In this document: in pieces, positions 36,670 through 47,484 of the stretch | Numbering within the stretch: the first letter of the stretch is position 1 | Layout of the letters: every line of letters starts with the position of its first letter | From: Roseospira visakhapatnamensis | Lineage (GTDB): Bacteria; Pseudomonadota; Alphaproteobacteria; Rhodospirillales; Rhodospirillaceae | Length of the DNA: 64,000 bases | Assembly (NCBI RefSeq): GCF_014197915.1 | Contig: NZ_JACIGK010000015.1 | Span: forward strand, 46,582-110,581 | Direction: 5' to 3' | Program-made: the position numbers and the translations under genes | The notes under the pieces: generated by a model | What the model was told of the DNA's origin: nothing | Seen by the model: the letters and a program-made list of their open reading frames with translations, nothing else | Databases searched by the model: none

Positions 36670-37971
36670 GTGAGTCCACGCCCGATGTCGTCGCGCGCGT
36701 CCCAGCGCGTGAAATCCCCCGGCGCCCTGGCGGTGCTGGTCGGCCTGGCGGGCCTGCTGCTGGCCGCCTGCGCGCCGGCCGGGTCGCCGATGCCGTCGCG
36801 GGGCACCCTGGATCCTCCGGCGCCACGGCTTCAGCCGGCGCCACAGGCCCAGCGCGCGCCCCTGAGCCCGGATCCGAACATGCCCTTGTCCGGCGGGCTG
36901 ACTCCGTACGGGCAGACCGGATACGGGAGTATTGGCGGTCGCGGTGACATGGTGCGCGTGGGCTTGCTGGTGCCGCTGTCGGGTCCGGCGGCTCCGGTTG
37001 GTCAGGGCATCCTGAACGCGGCCCAGATGGCCGCCTTCGATGTCGCCGACGAGCGGTTCGTGCTGCAACCGTACGACACCAGGGGAACGCCGGCCGGCGC
37101 GGCGGCGGCCGCGCGCGCGGCCCTCGGCCAGGGTGCCCGGGTGCTGCTGGGACCGGTGTTCAGCGGGGGCACCCGGGCCGCCGCCCCGGTGGCCGCCAGC
37201 GCCGGGGTCAACCTGGTGGCGTTCACCACAGATCCCGCCGTGGCCGGCGGCAACGTGTTCGTGATGGGCTTCCTGGTGCGCGAGCAGGTGGCCCGCATGG
37301 TGCAGTTCGCCATGGGCGAGGGCCGCACCCGCTTCGGCGCCCTGGCGCCCGACGAGACCTATGGCCGGGTGGCCACCCAGGCGCTCCGCCAGCAGGTGGC
37401 GGCGCGCGGCGTCGCCCTGGTGGACAGTCGCGTGTACGCCGCGGACGCGGCCGACGTGCGCGGGCCGGCCCAGGCCCTGCGGGGCGCCGAGGCGATCCTG
37501 ATCCCCGATACCGGCGACGGCCTGCGCGCCGCCGTCAACGCCCTGGCCTATGTGGACATCGACGCCGACCGGGTGCGCTACATGGGAACCATGTTGTGGG
37601 ACGACCCGCGCCTGTGGCGGGAAAGCGCGCTGGCCGGCGGCGTGTTTCCGGCGCCGCCGCGCAACACCGTGCAGGGGTTCGCGGCCAAGTACCAGGACGC
37701 TTTCGGTACCGCGCCGCCGGACCTGGCCAGCCTGGGGTATGATGCCGTGGCGCTGGCCGCCGTGCTGGCGCGGGTGCCCGGCGGGCCACGGTTCGACCGG
37801 GCCATGCTGACCGACGCGGCCGGCTTCAGCGGCGTCGCCGGCATCTTCCGCTTCCGTCCCGACGGGACCGTGGAGCGCGGCCTGTCGGTCATGGAAATCC
37901 AGGCCGACGGCAACGTGCTGGAGGTCGCGCCGGCGCCCATCGGCTTCACCGGCGGCAGCGCCGGCTTCTGA
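36670..37971 (+). CDS. Penicillin-binding protein activator (LpoA-like lipoprotein)
   Basis: 433 aa from a GTG with GAGGAG eight bases upstream. A signal peptide ends in the lipobox LLLAAC (Cys at about 34). A Pro/Ala-rich spacer follows, then a periplasmic-binding-type fold starting VRVGLLVPLSGPAAPVGQGI (about 98-117), with LLGPVFSGGTRAAAPVA and RFGALAPDETYGRVATQ. This matches the alphaproteobacterial penicillin-binding protein activator group related to LpoA and branched-chain amino acid binding proteins. It should sit on the outer membrane facing the wall. No transporter genes are adjacent, which favours the envelope role. The next gene begins 86 bases on. Confidence 0.85.
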   Translation: MSPRPMSSRASQRVKSPGALAVLVGLAGLLLAACAPAGSPMPSRGTLDPPAPRLQPAPQAQRAPLSPDPNMPLSGGLTPYGQTGYGSIGGRGDMVRVGLLVPLSGPAAPVGQGILNAAQMAAFDVADERFVLQPYDTRGTPAGAAAAARAALGQGARVLLGPVFSGGTRAAAPVAASAGVNLVAFTTDPAVAGGNVFVMGFLVREQVARMVQFAMGEGRTRFGALAPDETYGRVATQALRQQVAARGVALVDSRVYAADAADVRGPAQALRGAEAILIPDTGDGLRAAVNALAYVDIDADRVRYMGTMLWDDPRLWRESALAGGVFPAPPRNTVQGFAAKYQDAFGTAPPDLASLGYDAVALAAVLARVPGGPRFDRAMLTDAAGFSGVAGIFRFRPDGTVERGLSVMEIQADGNVLEVAPAPIGFTGGSAGF

Positions 37972-38057
37972 TGTCCGTCGTCCCCGGATCCGGCGCGCCG
38001 GGCCCGGGGACAGACGCAACCCGTTCAGGGGACCATACTCAGGGGACCACACCAGGC

Positions 38058-39047
38058 ATGTACATCGTCACCGGCGGCGCCGGCTTCATCGGGTCCAACA
38101 TCGTCGCCGCCCTGGAGGATCGGGGCGTCGGCCCCATCGTGGTCTGCGACCGCCTGCGCGCGGGCGCCAAGTGGCGCAACATCGCCGGGCGGGCGGTGCA
38201 CGACGTGGTGCGGCCGGAGGCCCTGCTGGACTACCTGGACCATCACCGGGGCGCCATTCAGGCCATCATCCACATGGGCGCCATCTCGGCGACCACGGAA
38301 ACCGACGCCGACCTGATCGTGGAGACCAACTTTCGCCTGTCCCTGGACCTGTGGAAATGGTGCGCCCACCATCACACGCGGCTGATCTACGCCAGTTCCG
38401 CCGCCACCTACGGCGACGGCACGGCCGGCTTCGACGACGACTTCTCGGCCGAGGCCCTGGCGCGGCTGCGGCCCTTGAACGCCTACGGCTGGTCCAAGCA
38501 CCTGTTCGACCGACGGATTCGCGCCGACCTGGACCAGGGGCGGGTGGCGCCGCCGCAGTGGGTGGGGCTCAAGTTCTTCAACGTCTACGGCCCCAACGAG
38601 TACCACAAGGGCGGGCAGAGCAGCGTGGTGGCCCAGATCCATCCGGTGGCCGCGCGGGGAGAGGCGTTCTCGCTGTTCCGTTCGCATCGGCCGGACGTTC
38701 CCGACGGAGGCCAGACCCGCGATTTCGTATGGGTGGGTGACGTGGTGGACGTGATCCTCTGGCTGCTGGACGCGCCCAAGGTGAGCGGCCTGTTCAACCT
38801 GGGCACCGGCCAGGCGCGGAGCTTCCTGGACCTGGCCACGGCGGTCTATCGCGCCCTGGACCAGGACCCCCGACTGACGTGGCGCGACACGCCGGAGGCC
38901 ATCCGCGACAAGTACCAGTACTTCACCGAGGCCCGCATGGAGCGCCTGCGCGCCGCCGGCTATGATCGTCCCTTCACGTCGCTGGAAGACGGCGTCGGCC
39001 GCTATGTGCGCGACTTCCTGAACAACACCGACCATCCGTATCGGTGA
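38058..39047 (+). CDS. hldD: ADP-L-glycero-D-manno-heptose 6-epimerase
   Basis: 329 aa from the ATG giving MYIVTGGAGFIGSN. NAD-binding GGAGFIG, then HMGAISATTETD, SSAATYGDG, the catalytic NAYGWSKHLFD and GLKFFNVYGPNEYHKG identify HldD, followed by TRDFVWVGDVVDVI. It epimerises ADP-D-glycero-D-manno-heptose for the LPS inner core. It follows the LpoA-like gene in the same direction. Confidence 0.95.
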   Translation: MYIVTGGAGFIGSNIVAALEDRGVGPIVVCDRLRAGAKWRNIAGRAVHDVVRPEALLDYLDHHRGAIQAIIHMGAISATTETDADLIVETNFRLSLDLWKWCAHHHTRLIYASSAATYGDGTAGFDDDFSAEALARLRPLNAYGWSKHLFDRRIRADLDQGRVAPPQWVGLKFFNVYGPNEYHKGGQSSVVAQIHPVAARGEAFSLFRSHRPDVPDGGQTRDFVWVGDVVDVILWLLDAPKVSGLFNLGTGQARSFLDLATAVYRALDQDPRLTWRDTPEAIRDKYQYFTEARMERLRAAGYDRPFTSLEDGVGRYVRDFLNNTDHPYR

Positions 39048-39167
39048 CGGGGCCTCGCCGGCGCGGCGTCGACCGCCGGACGCCGGGCGGCACGCCGCGC
39101 CTCGGCTGGTGCCGTAACCCCACGGCGTTATCCCAGGACGTTACCCTGAAACAATGATCCGAACGCG

Positions 39168-39196
39168 TTGACAAGGCCCCGTCACCCCGTCAAAAT
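39168..39196 (+). promoter_or_regulatory. Sigma70-type promoter for argD-argF
   Basis: A perfect TTGACA (39168-39173) and CAAAAT (39191-39196) with the ideal 17-base spacer, 112 bases before the argD ATG. This is the best consensus promoter seen in the window. Confidence 0.6.
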
Positions 39197-39307
39197 CCCG
39201 CCTTTCCGGGCCGTGCGCGACCAGCGTGCGGCTCGTTGGTTTTCCGCCCTCCGGACGTCGTCGTCAGTCGGCCCTTCGGTGGGTGACGAGCAAAGAGAGG
39301 GCGGCGG

Positions 39308-40483
39308 ATGACCATGCCGTCGGTGATGCGCAATTACGCCCGGTACGACGTGGCGTTCGAGAGCGGTGACGGCGTCTGGCTGACCACCACGGACGGGCGC
39401 CGCGTGCTCGACTTCGGGGCCGGCATCGCCGTCTCGGCCCTGGGTCACGCCCACCCGCGCCTGGTGGCCGCCCTGACCGAGCAGGCGGGCAAGCTGTGGC
39501 ACACCTCCAACCTGTACCGCGTGCCGGGACAGGAGCGGGTGGCCGATACCCTGGTGGCCGCCACCTTCGCCGATTCGGTGATGTTCTGCAGCACCGGCCT
39601 GGAAGCCAACGAGGCGGCGCTGAAAATGGCGCGCAAGGTGTTCCATGACGCCGGCCAGCCCGAGCGGGACCGGTTCGTGGTCACCGAGGGCGCCTTTCAC
39701 GGGCGGTCGTTCGCCTCCATCGCGGCCGGCGGCAACCCCAAGCACATGACCGGCTTCGGCCAGCCCATGGACGCCTTCGACCGGGTCGCCTTCGGCAATC
39801 TGAACGAGACCCGCCAGGCGGTGACCGAGCGCACCTGCGCCGTGCTGCTGGAGCCCGTGCAGGGCGAGGGCGGCATCCGCCCGCCGCCCGACGGGTATCT
39901 CCAGGGCCTGCGGGCCATGTGCGACGAATTCGGCCTGCTGCTGATCCTGGACGAGGTCCAGACCGGCATCGGCCGCACCGGCGCCCTGTTCGCGCATCAG
40001 CATGCCGGCATCACGCCGGACATCCTGACCGCCGCCAAGGGGCTCGGCGGTGGCTTCCCCGTGGGGGCCGTGCTGGCCACCGAGCGCTGCGCGGCCGCCT
40101 TTTCCCCCGGTGTGCACGGCACCACCTTCGGGGGCAACCCCCTGGCCATGGCGGTCGCCGAGGCGGTGCTGTCCGAGGTGCTGGCGCCGGGCTTCCTGGA
40201 CCGCGTGCGGCGCGTGGGCGCCGACCTGGGCGCGGGCCTCGGGCGGCTGGCGGCGGACTATCCGGGCGTGCTGGACGGCGCGCGCGGCCTTGGCCTGATG
40301 TGGGGCCTGACGTGTCGGGTTCCCAACGGCGACCTGATCGCCGCCTGCCTGGACCAGGACCTGCTGCTGGTGCCAGCCGCCGACAACGTGGCGCGCGTTC
40401 TGCCGCCGCTGATCATTGACTCCGCCGAGGTGGACACGGCCCTAGAGAGGCTGCGGGCCGCCTGCGAGACACTGGCGATCTGA
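39308..40483 (+). CDS. argD: Acetylornithine aminotransferase
   Basis: 391 aa. Class III PLP aminotransferase: [15 protein letters not shown] phosphate-binding region, [31 protein letters not shown] (D215 contacting the PLP ring) and the Schiff-base lysine in [13 protein letters not shown] (K244), then [11 protein letters not shown]. It makes N-acetylornithine in arginine synthesis and in many bacteria also serves lysine synthesis. GAGAGG precedes the ATG. It is one base from argF, forming an operon. Confidence 0.95.
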   Translation: MTMPSVMRNYARYDVAFESGDGVWLTTTDGRRVLDFGAGIAVSALGHAHPRLVAALTEQAGKLWHTSNLYRVPGQERVADTLVAATFADSVMFCSTGLEANEAALKMARKVFHDAGQPERDRFVVTEGAFHGRSFASIAAGGNPKHMTGFGQPMDAFDRVAFGNLNETRQAVTERTCAVLLEPVQGEGGIRPPPDGYLQGLRAMCDEFGLLLILDEVQTGIGRTGALFAHQHAGITPDILTAAKGLGGGFPVGAVLATERCAAAFSPGVHGTTFGGNPLAMAVAEAVLSEVLAPGFLDRVRRVGADLGAGLGRLAADYPGVLDGARGLGLMWGLTCRVPNGDLIAACLDQDLLLVPAADNVARVLPPLIIDSAEVDTALERLRAACETLAI

Positions 40484-40484
40484 C

Positions 40485-41459
40485 ATGACCATGACCTCCC
40501 CCACCCCAGCCGCCGGCGTTCCGCCGAGCGGCGGCCTCCCCCGCCATTTCCTCGACCTGGATCAGGTGGAGGGCGAAACCCTGACCGGGATTCTCGACCT
40601 GTCCCGCCGGCTGAAGGCGGGCGGCGCCGAAACGGTGCTGGGCCGTGCCCGTCCCCTGGAAGGCCGTGTTCTGGCCCTGATCTTCGAGAAGAACTCGACC
40701 CGAACCCGGGTGTCGTTCGAGGTGGCCATGCGCCAGCTGGGCGGCGACGTGCTGGTGATGGACGCCAGCACGAGCCAGATCGACCGCGGCGAGACCATGG
40801 CCGATACCGCCCGCGTGTTGTCGCGCTATGTGGACGCCATCATGTTCCGCACCCGGGAGCCGGAGCGGCTGGCGGAAATGGTCGCGCATGCCACGGTGCC
40901 GGTGATCAATGGCCTGACCGACGTGGCCCATCCGTGCCAGTTGATGGCCGATGTCATGACCCTTCAGGAACACAAGGGCGATGACCTGAGCCGGCGGGTG
41001 GTGGCCTGGAGCGGGGACGGCAACAACGTCGCCAACACCTGGGTGAAGGCGGCGGCCCGCTTCGGGTTCGAACTGCGGCTGGCCTGTCCCGAGGAGCTGC
41101 GCGTGGATCCCGACGTGGTCGGCTGGGCGCGGGCCAGCGGCGCCCGGGTGGTCGAGGGCACCGATCCCGAGGCGCTGGTGGACGGCGTCGACTGCGTGGT
41201 GACCGATACCTGGGTGTCCATGGGGGACGAGGAGCGGGAGGTGGCCAACCGCCACAACCTCCTGCGCCGCTATCAGGTCAACGAGGCCCTGATGGCGCGC
41301 GCGGCGCCGGACGCGCTGTTCATGCACTGCCTGCCCGCGCATCGGGGCGAGGAGGTGACGGATGCCGTCATCGACGGCCCCCGGTCGGCGGTCTGGGACG
41401 AGGCCGAGAACCGCCTCCACGCGCAGAAGGGCATCCTGGCCTGGTGCCTGGGCGCCTGA
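40485..41459 (+). CDS. argF: Ornithine carbamoyltransferase
   Basis: 324 aa. The carbamoyl-phosphate motif [10 protein letters not shown] (S71-R75) and the ornithine-binding [13 protein letters not shown] place it as an OTCase; [16 protein letters not shown] and [12 protein letters not shown] are also typical. It makes citrulline from ornithine and carbamoyl phosphate. It follows argD at a one-base gap. The first 15 residues are variable and Pro-rich; another Met two codons in could be the start. Confidence 0.96.
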   Translation: MTMTSPTPAAGVPPSGGLPRHFLDLDQVEGETLTGILDLSRRLKAGGAETVLGRARPLEGRVLALIFEKNSTRTRVSFEVAMRQLGGDVLVMDASTSQIDRGETMADTARVLSRYVDAIMFRTREPERLAEMVAHATVPVINGLTDVAHPCQLMADVMTLQEHKGDDLSRRVVAWSGDGNNVANTWVKAAARFGFELRLACPEELRVDPDVVGWARASGARVVEGTDPEALVDGVDCVVTDTWVSMGDEEREVANRHNLLRRYQVNEALMARAAPDALFMHCLPAHRGEEVTDAVIDGPRSAVWDEAENRLHAQKGILAWCLGA

Positions 41460-41578
41460 GCCGACGCCGCGAGACCGTGACGGGACCGGGCCGGCCCCCC
41501 GCGACCGATGGGGGAACCGTCGATCGGGCGGGGTCCGCGCGTCGATGGCGGGCCACGTCAACACCGAACGGATAGACC

Positions 41579-42589
41579 ATGACCCCCTGGGACGATTCCA
41601 TGTACGGGTTCCACCTGGACGGCGGCGCCCTGCGCGGGCGTCTGGTGCGTCTGGGCGCGGCGCTCGACGATCTGCTGGGCTGGCAGGATCAGCCGCCGCT
41701 GGTGAAGACGATGCTGGGCGAGATGGCGGTGCTGGCCGCCGCCCTGGCCGGTGGCCTGAAGTACGACGGCGTCTTCACCTTGCAGACCAGCGGTGACGGT
41801 CCGGTGTCCACCCTGATGGCCGACGTCACCAGCACCGGCGACGTGCGCGCCGTGGCCCGGGTGGACCGCGACCGCCTGGACGCGGTGCTGCGGGCCGCCG
41901 GGCGCGATCCGGACGACGCGTCGTTGGACGGGGTCGGCCTGCGGGCGCTGCTGGGACGGGGCCATCTGGCCTTCACCGTGGACCAGGGACCGGGCACCGA
42001 GCGCTACCAGGGCATCACGGCGCTGGTGGACGGTGGCCTGACCGACTGCGTCGCCCACTACTTCGAACAGTCCGAGCAGTTGCCCACGGTGCTGCGGACC
42101 GCCGCCCTGCGGACGCCGGGCGCGGATCAGGGCGCCCGGGACGGAGATGGGGAGGGCGGCTGGCGGGCCGGCTGTGTGCTGGTGCAGCGCATGCCGGCGG
42201 ACGCCGGGGGCCGCGACGATGCCAAGGCGCTGGATGCCTGGGAGACGGCCGGCGTGCTGCTGGGGACCCTGGGCGCCGGTGAACTGCTGGACCCGGCCCT
42301 GTCGGTGGACCGTATCGTTCATCGCCTGTTCCACGGCGAGCGCCTGGTGCCTGGCGAGACGCGTCCGCTCCGGTTCGGGTGTCGGTGTTCACGCGAAAAG
42401 GTGGAAGCGGTGCTGTCCCAGTTCTCGCCGTCCGACGCGGCGGGCATGCTTCAGGACGATGGGCTTGCGCGGGTGACTTGCCAATTCTGCGGTGCACACT
42501 ATACCTTTTCGATCCAGGATCTGGATGCCCTGACCGGACAGGGCGACCCGGGACGGTCCGGCGACGGCGACGCGTCGGGTCCGGCCTGA
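41579..42589 (+). CDS. hslO: Redox-regulated chaperone Hsp33
   Basis: 336 aa. The N-terminal chaperone domain has LGEMAVLAAALAGGLKYDGVF-type and YFEQSEQLPT segments. The C-terminal zinc switch is present as C268-x-C270 and C301-xx-C304. On oxidation these lose zinc and turn on holdase activity. An insertion of about 20 acidic residues (around 180-200) is longer than usual. It follows argF after 119 bases; argF-hslO adjacency is common in alphaproteobacteria. Confidence 0.94.
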   Translation: MTPWDDSMYGFHLDGGALRGRLVRLGAALDDLLGWQDQPPLVKTMLGEMAVLAAALAGGLKYDGVFTLQTSGDGPVSTLMADVTSTGDVRAVARVDRDRLDAVLRAAGRDPDDASLDGVGLRALLGRGHLAFTVDQGPGTERYQGITALVDGGLTDCVAHYFEQSEQLPTVLRTAALRTPGADQGARDGDGEGGWRAGCVLVQRMPADAGGRDDAKALDAWETAGVLLGTLGAGELLDPALSVDRIVHRLFHGERLVPGETRPLRFGCRCSREKVEAVLSQFSPSDAAGMLQDDGLARVTCQFCGAHYTFSIQDLDALTGQGDPGRSGDGDASGPA

Positions 42590-42651
42590 GGGATCTATCT
42601 CGTCCGGACGGGGCCAGTCCGGGCTCTGGCGACAGACACGGAGGCAACATC

Positions 42652-43302
42652 ATGGGCGCTGCGACGCGACGGTCCGTGATGCGGGCAACCCTGGGCCTGT
42701 GCGGTGTTTCACTGCTGGGGGTGGGAGCCTGCACGCAACCCCCCATGCGACCCACCTTTCCCGACCTTCGCTTTTCCCACAAGCAGCCCTTCCTGTTCCG
42801 GGCGCGGCGCGTGGAGGTACAATCCCGGTATCGTCGTCCAGGCGGTCCGCCGCATGTCGAACACCTGTTGCCGCTGGCGCCCGACCGCGCCGCCGGGCTG
42901 TGGGCGGAGGATCGCTTGCAGGCCAACGGGGAGGGTGAGGTTCTGGTGCGGTTCACCGTTCACGACGCCAGCGTCGTGGAAAAGCGGCTGACGGTGGAAC
43001 GTGGCCTGCGCGGCCTGCTGAAGACCGAGCAGGCGCAAAGCTACTACGCCCAACTGGAGGCCACGGTCGAACTGGTGGACGATGTCACCGGCGTGTCGCT
43101 GGGCGAGGCCAACGCCAAGGTCTGGCGCAGCCAGACGGTGCCCGAGGACGCCACCATGAACGAGCGTGACGAAACGTGGTTCGCCCTGGTCGAAACCCTG
43201 ATCGGCGCGTTCGATACCACCATGTCGGCCCGGATCGCCGCCCATCTGGGGGATCACCTGGTCTCGGCGCCGGATGTGGACTGGGGACCGTCGCGCTCGT
43301 AG
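42652..43302 (+). CDS. Putative lipoprotein of unknown function
   Basis: 216 aa. A twin-arginine-like start (ATRRSVMRATLGLCGVSLLG) leads to a lipobox GVGAC (Cys at about 27). The mature part contains FLFRARRVEVQSRYRRPGG, HLLPLAPDRAAGLWAEDRL and VDDVTGVSLGEANAKVWRS and is mixed alpha/beta in character. I recognise it only as a conserved-looking envelope lipoprotein, not as a named family. GGAGG stands seven bases before the ATG. It follows hslO in the same direction and converges on the ClC gene, 14 bases away. Confidence 0.7.
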   Translation: MGAATRRSVMRATLGLCGVSLLGVGACTQPPMRPTFPDLRFSHKQPFLFRARRVEVQSRYRRPGGPPHVEHLLPLAPDRAAGLWAEDRLQANGEGEVLVRFTVHDASVVEKRLTVERGLRGLLKTEQAQSYYAQLEATVELVDDVTGVSLGEANAKVWRSQTVPEDATMNERDETWFALVETLIGAFDTTMSARIAAHLGDHLVSAPDVDWGPSRS

Positions 43303-43316
43303 CCGGCGCGAGCGGC

Positions 43317-45161
43317 CTACCGCGACGGATCGCCCCGGTCCTCGGCGCGCAACTGGGTCAGCGCGCGGGCGTGGGCCTGCATCAGCGCCCGGTCGCTCAC
43401 GACGCCCGCCAGCATCATGGAGTCCCGGTCCCGCACCACCGACATGTGCGGGTCGCGCAGGTCCTCCAGGCGGCCCAGGGCGTCGTCCAGGGTTTCCGAC
43501 AACTCCAGGACCGGCGGGTCGGTCATGGCCAGGTCCAGCGCGGTGCGCTCGGCATGCTCCTCGCGGTTGAACAGCGCCTCGGCCACGTCCGTCAGCACAA
43601 TGGAGCCCAGCAGTCGCCCCGCCGGGTCCACCACGCACAGCGGGCGGCCATCGCTGGCACGGAACGCTTGCGCCACGTCGGCCAGGCTGGCGCCGGCCAG
43701 CACCGTGGGCGGATGCCGGTCGATCAGGTCACGGACCCGCACGTCGCGCAGCACGAGCCGCTGCCGGTCGGTGTCCACGTCCAGGCCGCGCCGCGCCAGT
43801 TGCCAGTGAAACACCGAGCGGTGCCCGGTCAGGGCCTGGGCCATGGTGGTGGCCATCACCACCGCGATCATCACGGCGATGGTCAGGGCGTAGTTGGCGG
43901 TCAGTTCGAAGATGATCAGGCTGGTGGAGATCGGCGCGCCCAGCACCGCCGCCGCCGCCGCCCCCATGCCGGCGATGGCGTAGGCGCCGGCCCCCGAGGA
44001 CAGGTCCGGAAACACGCCCGAGGCCACCAGGCCGAAGGCGCAGCCGGCCACCGCCCCCAGGGTCAGCGACGGGCTGAACACGCCGCCGCCGAAACCCAGG
44101 CCCAGGCACAGGGCCGTGGCCAGCAGCTTGACGAGGGTGATGGCAACGGCGGCATCCAGCAGCAGGTCGCCGTTCAGCGCCTGGTCGGTGACCTCGTAGC
44201 CGACGCCCAGGATTTCCGGCCAGTGCAGCGCCAGTCCCCCCACCAGCAGCCCGGCCAGGGCCGGGCGTGCCCAGGACGGGCCGGGCAGGCGCGGCGCCGC
44301 GTAGCCGACCGCCATCATGCCGCCCATGAACAGCGCCGCCAGCACGCCGCTTATCAGGCCCAGCACGGCAAAGGCGGGAAACTCAAGGAAACTGGTCAGG
44401 ATCAGGTCGTCCGGGAGGATGAAGGCCGGCGCGTCGCCGAACCAGAGGCGCGAGATCACGGTGGCGGTCACGCTGGAGATGACCACCGGCGCGAAGGCGC
44501 TGGCGGCGTAGTGCCCCACCACCACCTCGTGGGCGAACAGGGCGCCGGCGATGGGGGCGTTGAACGAGGCCGCGACCGCCGCCCCGGCGCCGCAGCCCAG
44601 CAGGGTGCGCGATCCGGTGTGGCCAAGGCGGGTCAGGCGGGCGATCGCCGCGCCCAGGGTGGCGCCCAGGTGCACCGCCGGACCCTCGCGGCCCACCGAC
44701 GCCCCCACGCCCAGCGACACCAGGCTGCCCAGCGCCGCCACCAGCCCGCGGCCCAGCGGCATGCGCCCGCCGCGCAGCATGGCGGCCTCCAGGACATGGG
44801 AGACGGTTTCCGGGCGCCCGTCCGGCATCAGCGCCCGGTGCAGCAGGCCCACCGCCAGGCCGCCGACCACCAGCGGCAGGATCACCGCCCACCAGGGCAG
44901 GCCGGCGGCGACGGTGGCCAGCTGCGTGTGGTCCTCGGCCCCGAACGACAGGGCCTGGACCAGGGCGATACCCTCGCGGAACAGGATGATCCCGCCCCCG
45001 GTCAGCAGCCCGACCAGGATGGCCAGCGCCCCCATGCGCACCGACGTGGCCCGGGCGACGTGGCGCGGATCCAGGCGCGCCAGGCGGCGCATCACCTGGG
45101 CGCGCACGCGACGACCGAGAGGTGGGCGGCGGGGGACGGGCGAGGGGTCGGGCGGGGCCAT
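43317..45161 (-). CDS. ClC-type chloride channel/antiporter with CBS domains
   Basis: 614 aa from the ATG at 45161 (upstream in-frame starts are weaker). The ClC core shows the selectivity motif VGREGPAVHLG with the gating Glu, AASFNAPIAGALFAHEVV and GGGVFSPSLTLGA, and about ten to twelve membrane helices. Two C-terminal CBS modules follow (DLIDRHPPTVLAGASLADV, LGSIVLTDVAEALF, LAMTDPPVLELSETL), which in relatives bind nucleotides and gate transport. Whether it is a channel or a proton/chloride exchanger cannot be told. Convergent with the lipoprotein gene. Confidence 0.92.
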   Translation of the reverse strand: MAPPDPSPVPRRPPLGRRVRAQVMRRLARLDPRHVARATSVRMGALAILVGLLTGGGIILFREGIALVQALSFGAEDHTQLATVAAGLPWWAVILPLVVGGLAVGLLHRALMPDGRPETVSHVLEAAMLRGGRMPLGRGLVAALGSLVSLGVGASVGREGPAVHLGATLGAAIARLTRLGHTGSRTLLGCGAGAAVAASFNAPIAGALFAHEVVVGHYAASAFAPVVISSVTATVISRLWFGDAPAFILPDDLILTSFLEFPAFAVLGLISGVLAALFMGGMMAVGYAAPRLPGPSWARPALAGLLVGGLALHWPEILGVGYEVTDQALNGDLLLDAAVAITLVKLLATALCLGLGFGGGVFSPSLTLGAVAGCAFGLVASGVFPDLSSGAGAYAIAGMGAAAAAVLGAPISTSLIIFELTANYALTIAVMIAVVMATTMAQALTGHRSVFHWQLARRGLDVDTDRQRLVLRDVRVRDLIDRHPPTVLAGASLADVAQAFRASDGRPLCVVDPAGRLLGSIVLTDVAEALFNREEHAERTALDLAMTDPPVLELSETLDDALGRLEDLRDPHMSVVRDRDSMMLAGVVSDRALMQAHARALTQLRAEDRGDPSR

Positions 45162-45300
45162 GGGGCGGGCGGTCCGGAGGCGCGAGGCTGGTGGGGCCGA
45201 GACGGCATGGCACGGACTCAACCGTAACGGGATGCCCGCTCGTCCTGGCCAGCGTCGAAGGACGGTGTCCGCCCGTGATGCGCCATCCGGACCCCGGGCG

Positions 45301-46347
<1,047 letters not shown>

Positions 46348-46802
46348 GCCGGTGTCCGTCCCCCGTCCTGACCGTGCGTCATAGCCGTCACCGGGATCGG
46401 TCCGGTGAGCCCGACAGTCATGGAGCCTCGGTGTGCGGTATGGACGAGTGCCCCCCGACCGCACCTGGACTTTAGCCATACACCATGTTGGAAGGGGACG
46501 CCAAGCGTGGTGGTGGATCGGGCAAGGTCTTGGCGCCGACGCCATGGCAAAACCGCGCCCGTTCTTCCGATCGAGGACCGGTGTGTCGTCCCGATGTCTC
46601 GGGATGAGGCGTGCGGGCTTTTGACGGCATCGGCCAGGCGGAGCCCCGTCTCCCCGGGGTCAAGGGACACGGACGTGATCAACGGCGACGTGAGCCGGTG
46701 GCGGCGACTCCCCGGACAGCGTCGCGGCCTTGAGCCACCCGTGTCTGAGGACATGACCGGCGCCGTCCGGCGGATGAGGCACGCTCACCCGCGGACGGTG
46801 TC
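46348..46802. other. Intergenic region without a recognised gene
   Basis: This 455-base stretch lies between the diguanylate cyclase start and the hairpin array. Open frames on both strands lack codon bias and family resemblance. It probably contains the cyclase promoter, but I could not pick one with confidence. Confidence 0.5.
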
Positions 46803-46944
46803 ATACCAACGGTCATTGAGAATGACCGTTGCAGTCCGTGGCCGGTGCCGCCCCGGCACCGCTTTGCGGTGCCAAGATCTGGACCATCCGGGCGCCTGCA
46901 AGGCGCCCGGGGGCGGATGAGTCACACTCATCCGCCACTGGTAT
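46803..46944. repeat. 142-bp array of consecutive perfect hairpins with inverted ends
   Basis: The element opens with ATACCA (46803-46808) and closes with the complement TGGTAT (46939-46944). Inside are: AACGGTCATT/AATGACCGTT (46808-46830); CGGTGCCG/CGGCACCG (46843-46861), which overlaps the alternative stem GGCACCGC/GCGGTGCC (46855-46873); CCGGGCGCC/GGCGCCCGG (46888-46910); and GGCGGATGAGT/ACTCATCCGCC (46912-46936). Loops are 3, 3, 3, 5 and 3 bases. Stems 2 and 3 share an arm and are mutually exclusive. The last base overlaps the stop codon of the pentapeptide-repeat gene. It may be a REP-like or miniature mobile element, or a structured 3' untranslated region; no T-run supports a simple terminator. 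Confidence 0.85.
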
Positions 46945-47477
46945 CAGTTGCACTGACCGATGGACTCCTCGGCGCAGACACGCTGCCCGTCCGTCCAGGT
47001 CGCGCCGGACAGGTCGGCGCGCAGCAGGTCGGCCAGATCCAGATTCGCCCCGGACAGGTCGGCGCCCCGCAGGATGGCGCGGAACAGGCGCGCCCGGCGC
47101 AGGTCGGTGTCGCGCAGAATGGCCCCCGACAGATCGGCCTTGGTGAAGTCGGCCTCGGCCATGTCGGCGCCGCTGAGGTCGGCGTCGCGCAGGTCGGCGC
47201 TGACGAAGCGGGCGCGGAAGCCCTGGGTGTCGCGCAGGTCGGCGCCGTTCAGCACGGCCCGCTGGAAGGAGGTGTCGCGCAGCGTGGCGCCGCGCAGCGT
47301 CGCGCCTTCCAGGTTGCGACCGTCGTGGTAGCAGCGCCGCCAGACCACACCCTCGGCCGCCACGTCGGTGCAGGCGGCCAGGGCCGGCGGCACCACGACC
47401 AGGAGGCCGAACAGGATCGTCAGGGCAAGGGCGGCGAGGGCGGGGGCGGAACGGCCCGGGTGCGGAGACTGGCTCAT
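46944..47477 (-). CDS. Exported pentapeptide-repeat protein
   Basis: 177 aa. A signal peptide or anchor (about 10-35, APALAALALTILFGLLVVVP ending ALAAC) precedes a short Cys-containing segment and then about twenty A(D/N)LxX-type five-residue repeats (GATLRGATLRDTSFQRAVLN, ADLRDADLSGADMAEADFTK). These should fold as a right-handed quadrilateral beta helix. A Cys near the end (CAEESIGQC) may pair with the N-terminal ones. Function unknown; export argues against a gyrase-protection role. The start codon has only a weak ribosome site. Confidence 0.85.
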   Translation of the reverse strand: MSQSPHPGRSAPALAALALTILFGLLVVVPPALAACTDVAAEGVVWRRCYHDGRNLEGATLRGATLRDTSFQRAVLNGADLRDTQGFRARFVSADLRDADLSGADMAEADFTKADLSGAILRDTDLRRARLFRAILRGADLSGANLDLADLLRADLSGATWTDGQRVCAEESIGQCN

Positions 47478-47484
47478 GATGGGA

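Noticed and set aside
43176..45227. Long plus-strand open frame opposite the ClC gene
   Set aside because: Low-complexity Gln/His/Arg composition; the minus-strand ClC protein has full motifs. High GC explains the absence of stops.
46929..46940. Short match to the tRNA-Ser 3' end (CATCCGCCACT) as a possible distal att site
   Set aside because: The match is only 11 bases, lies inside the arm of a perfect hairpin that explains it, and is 27 kb away with ordinary genes between.
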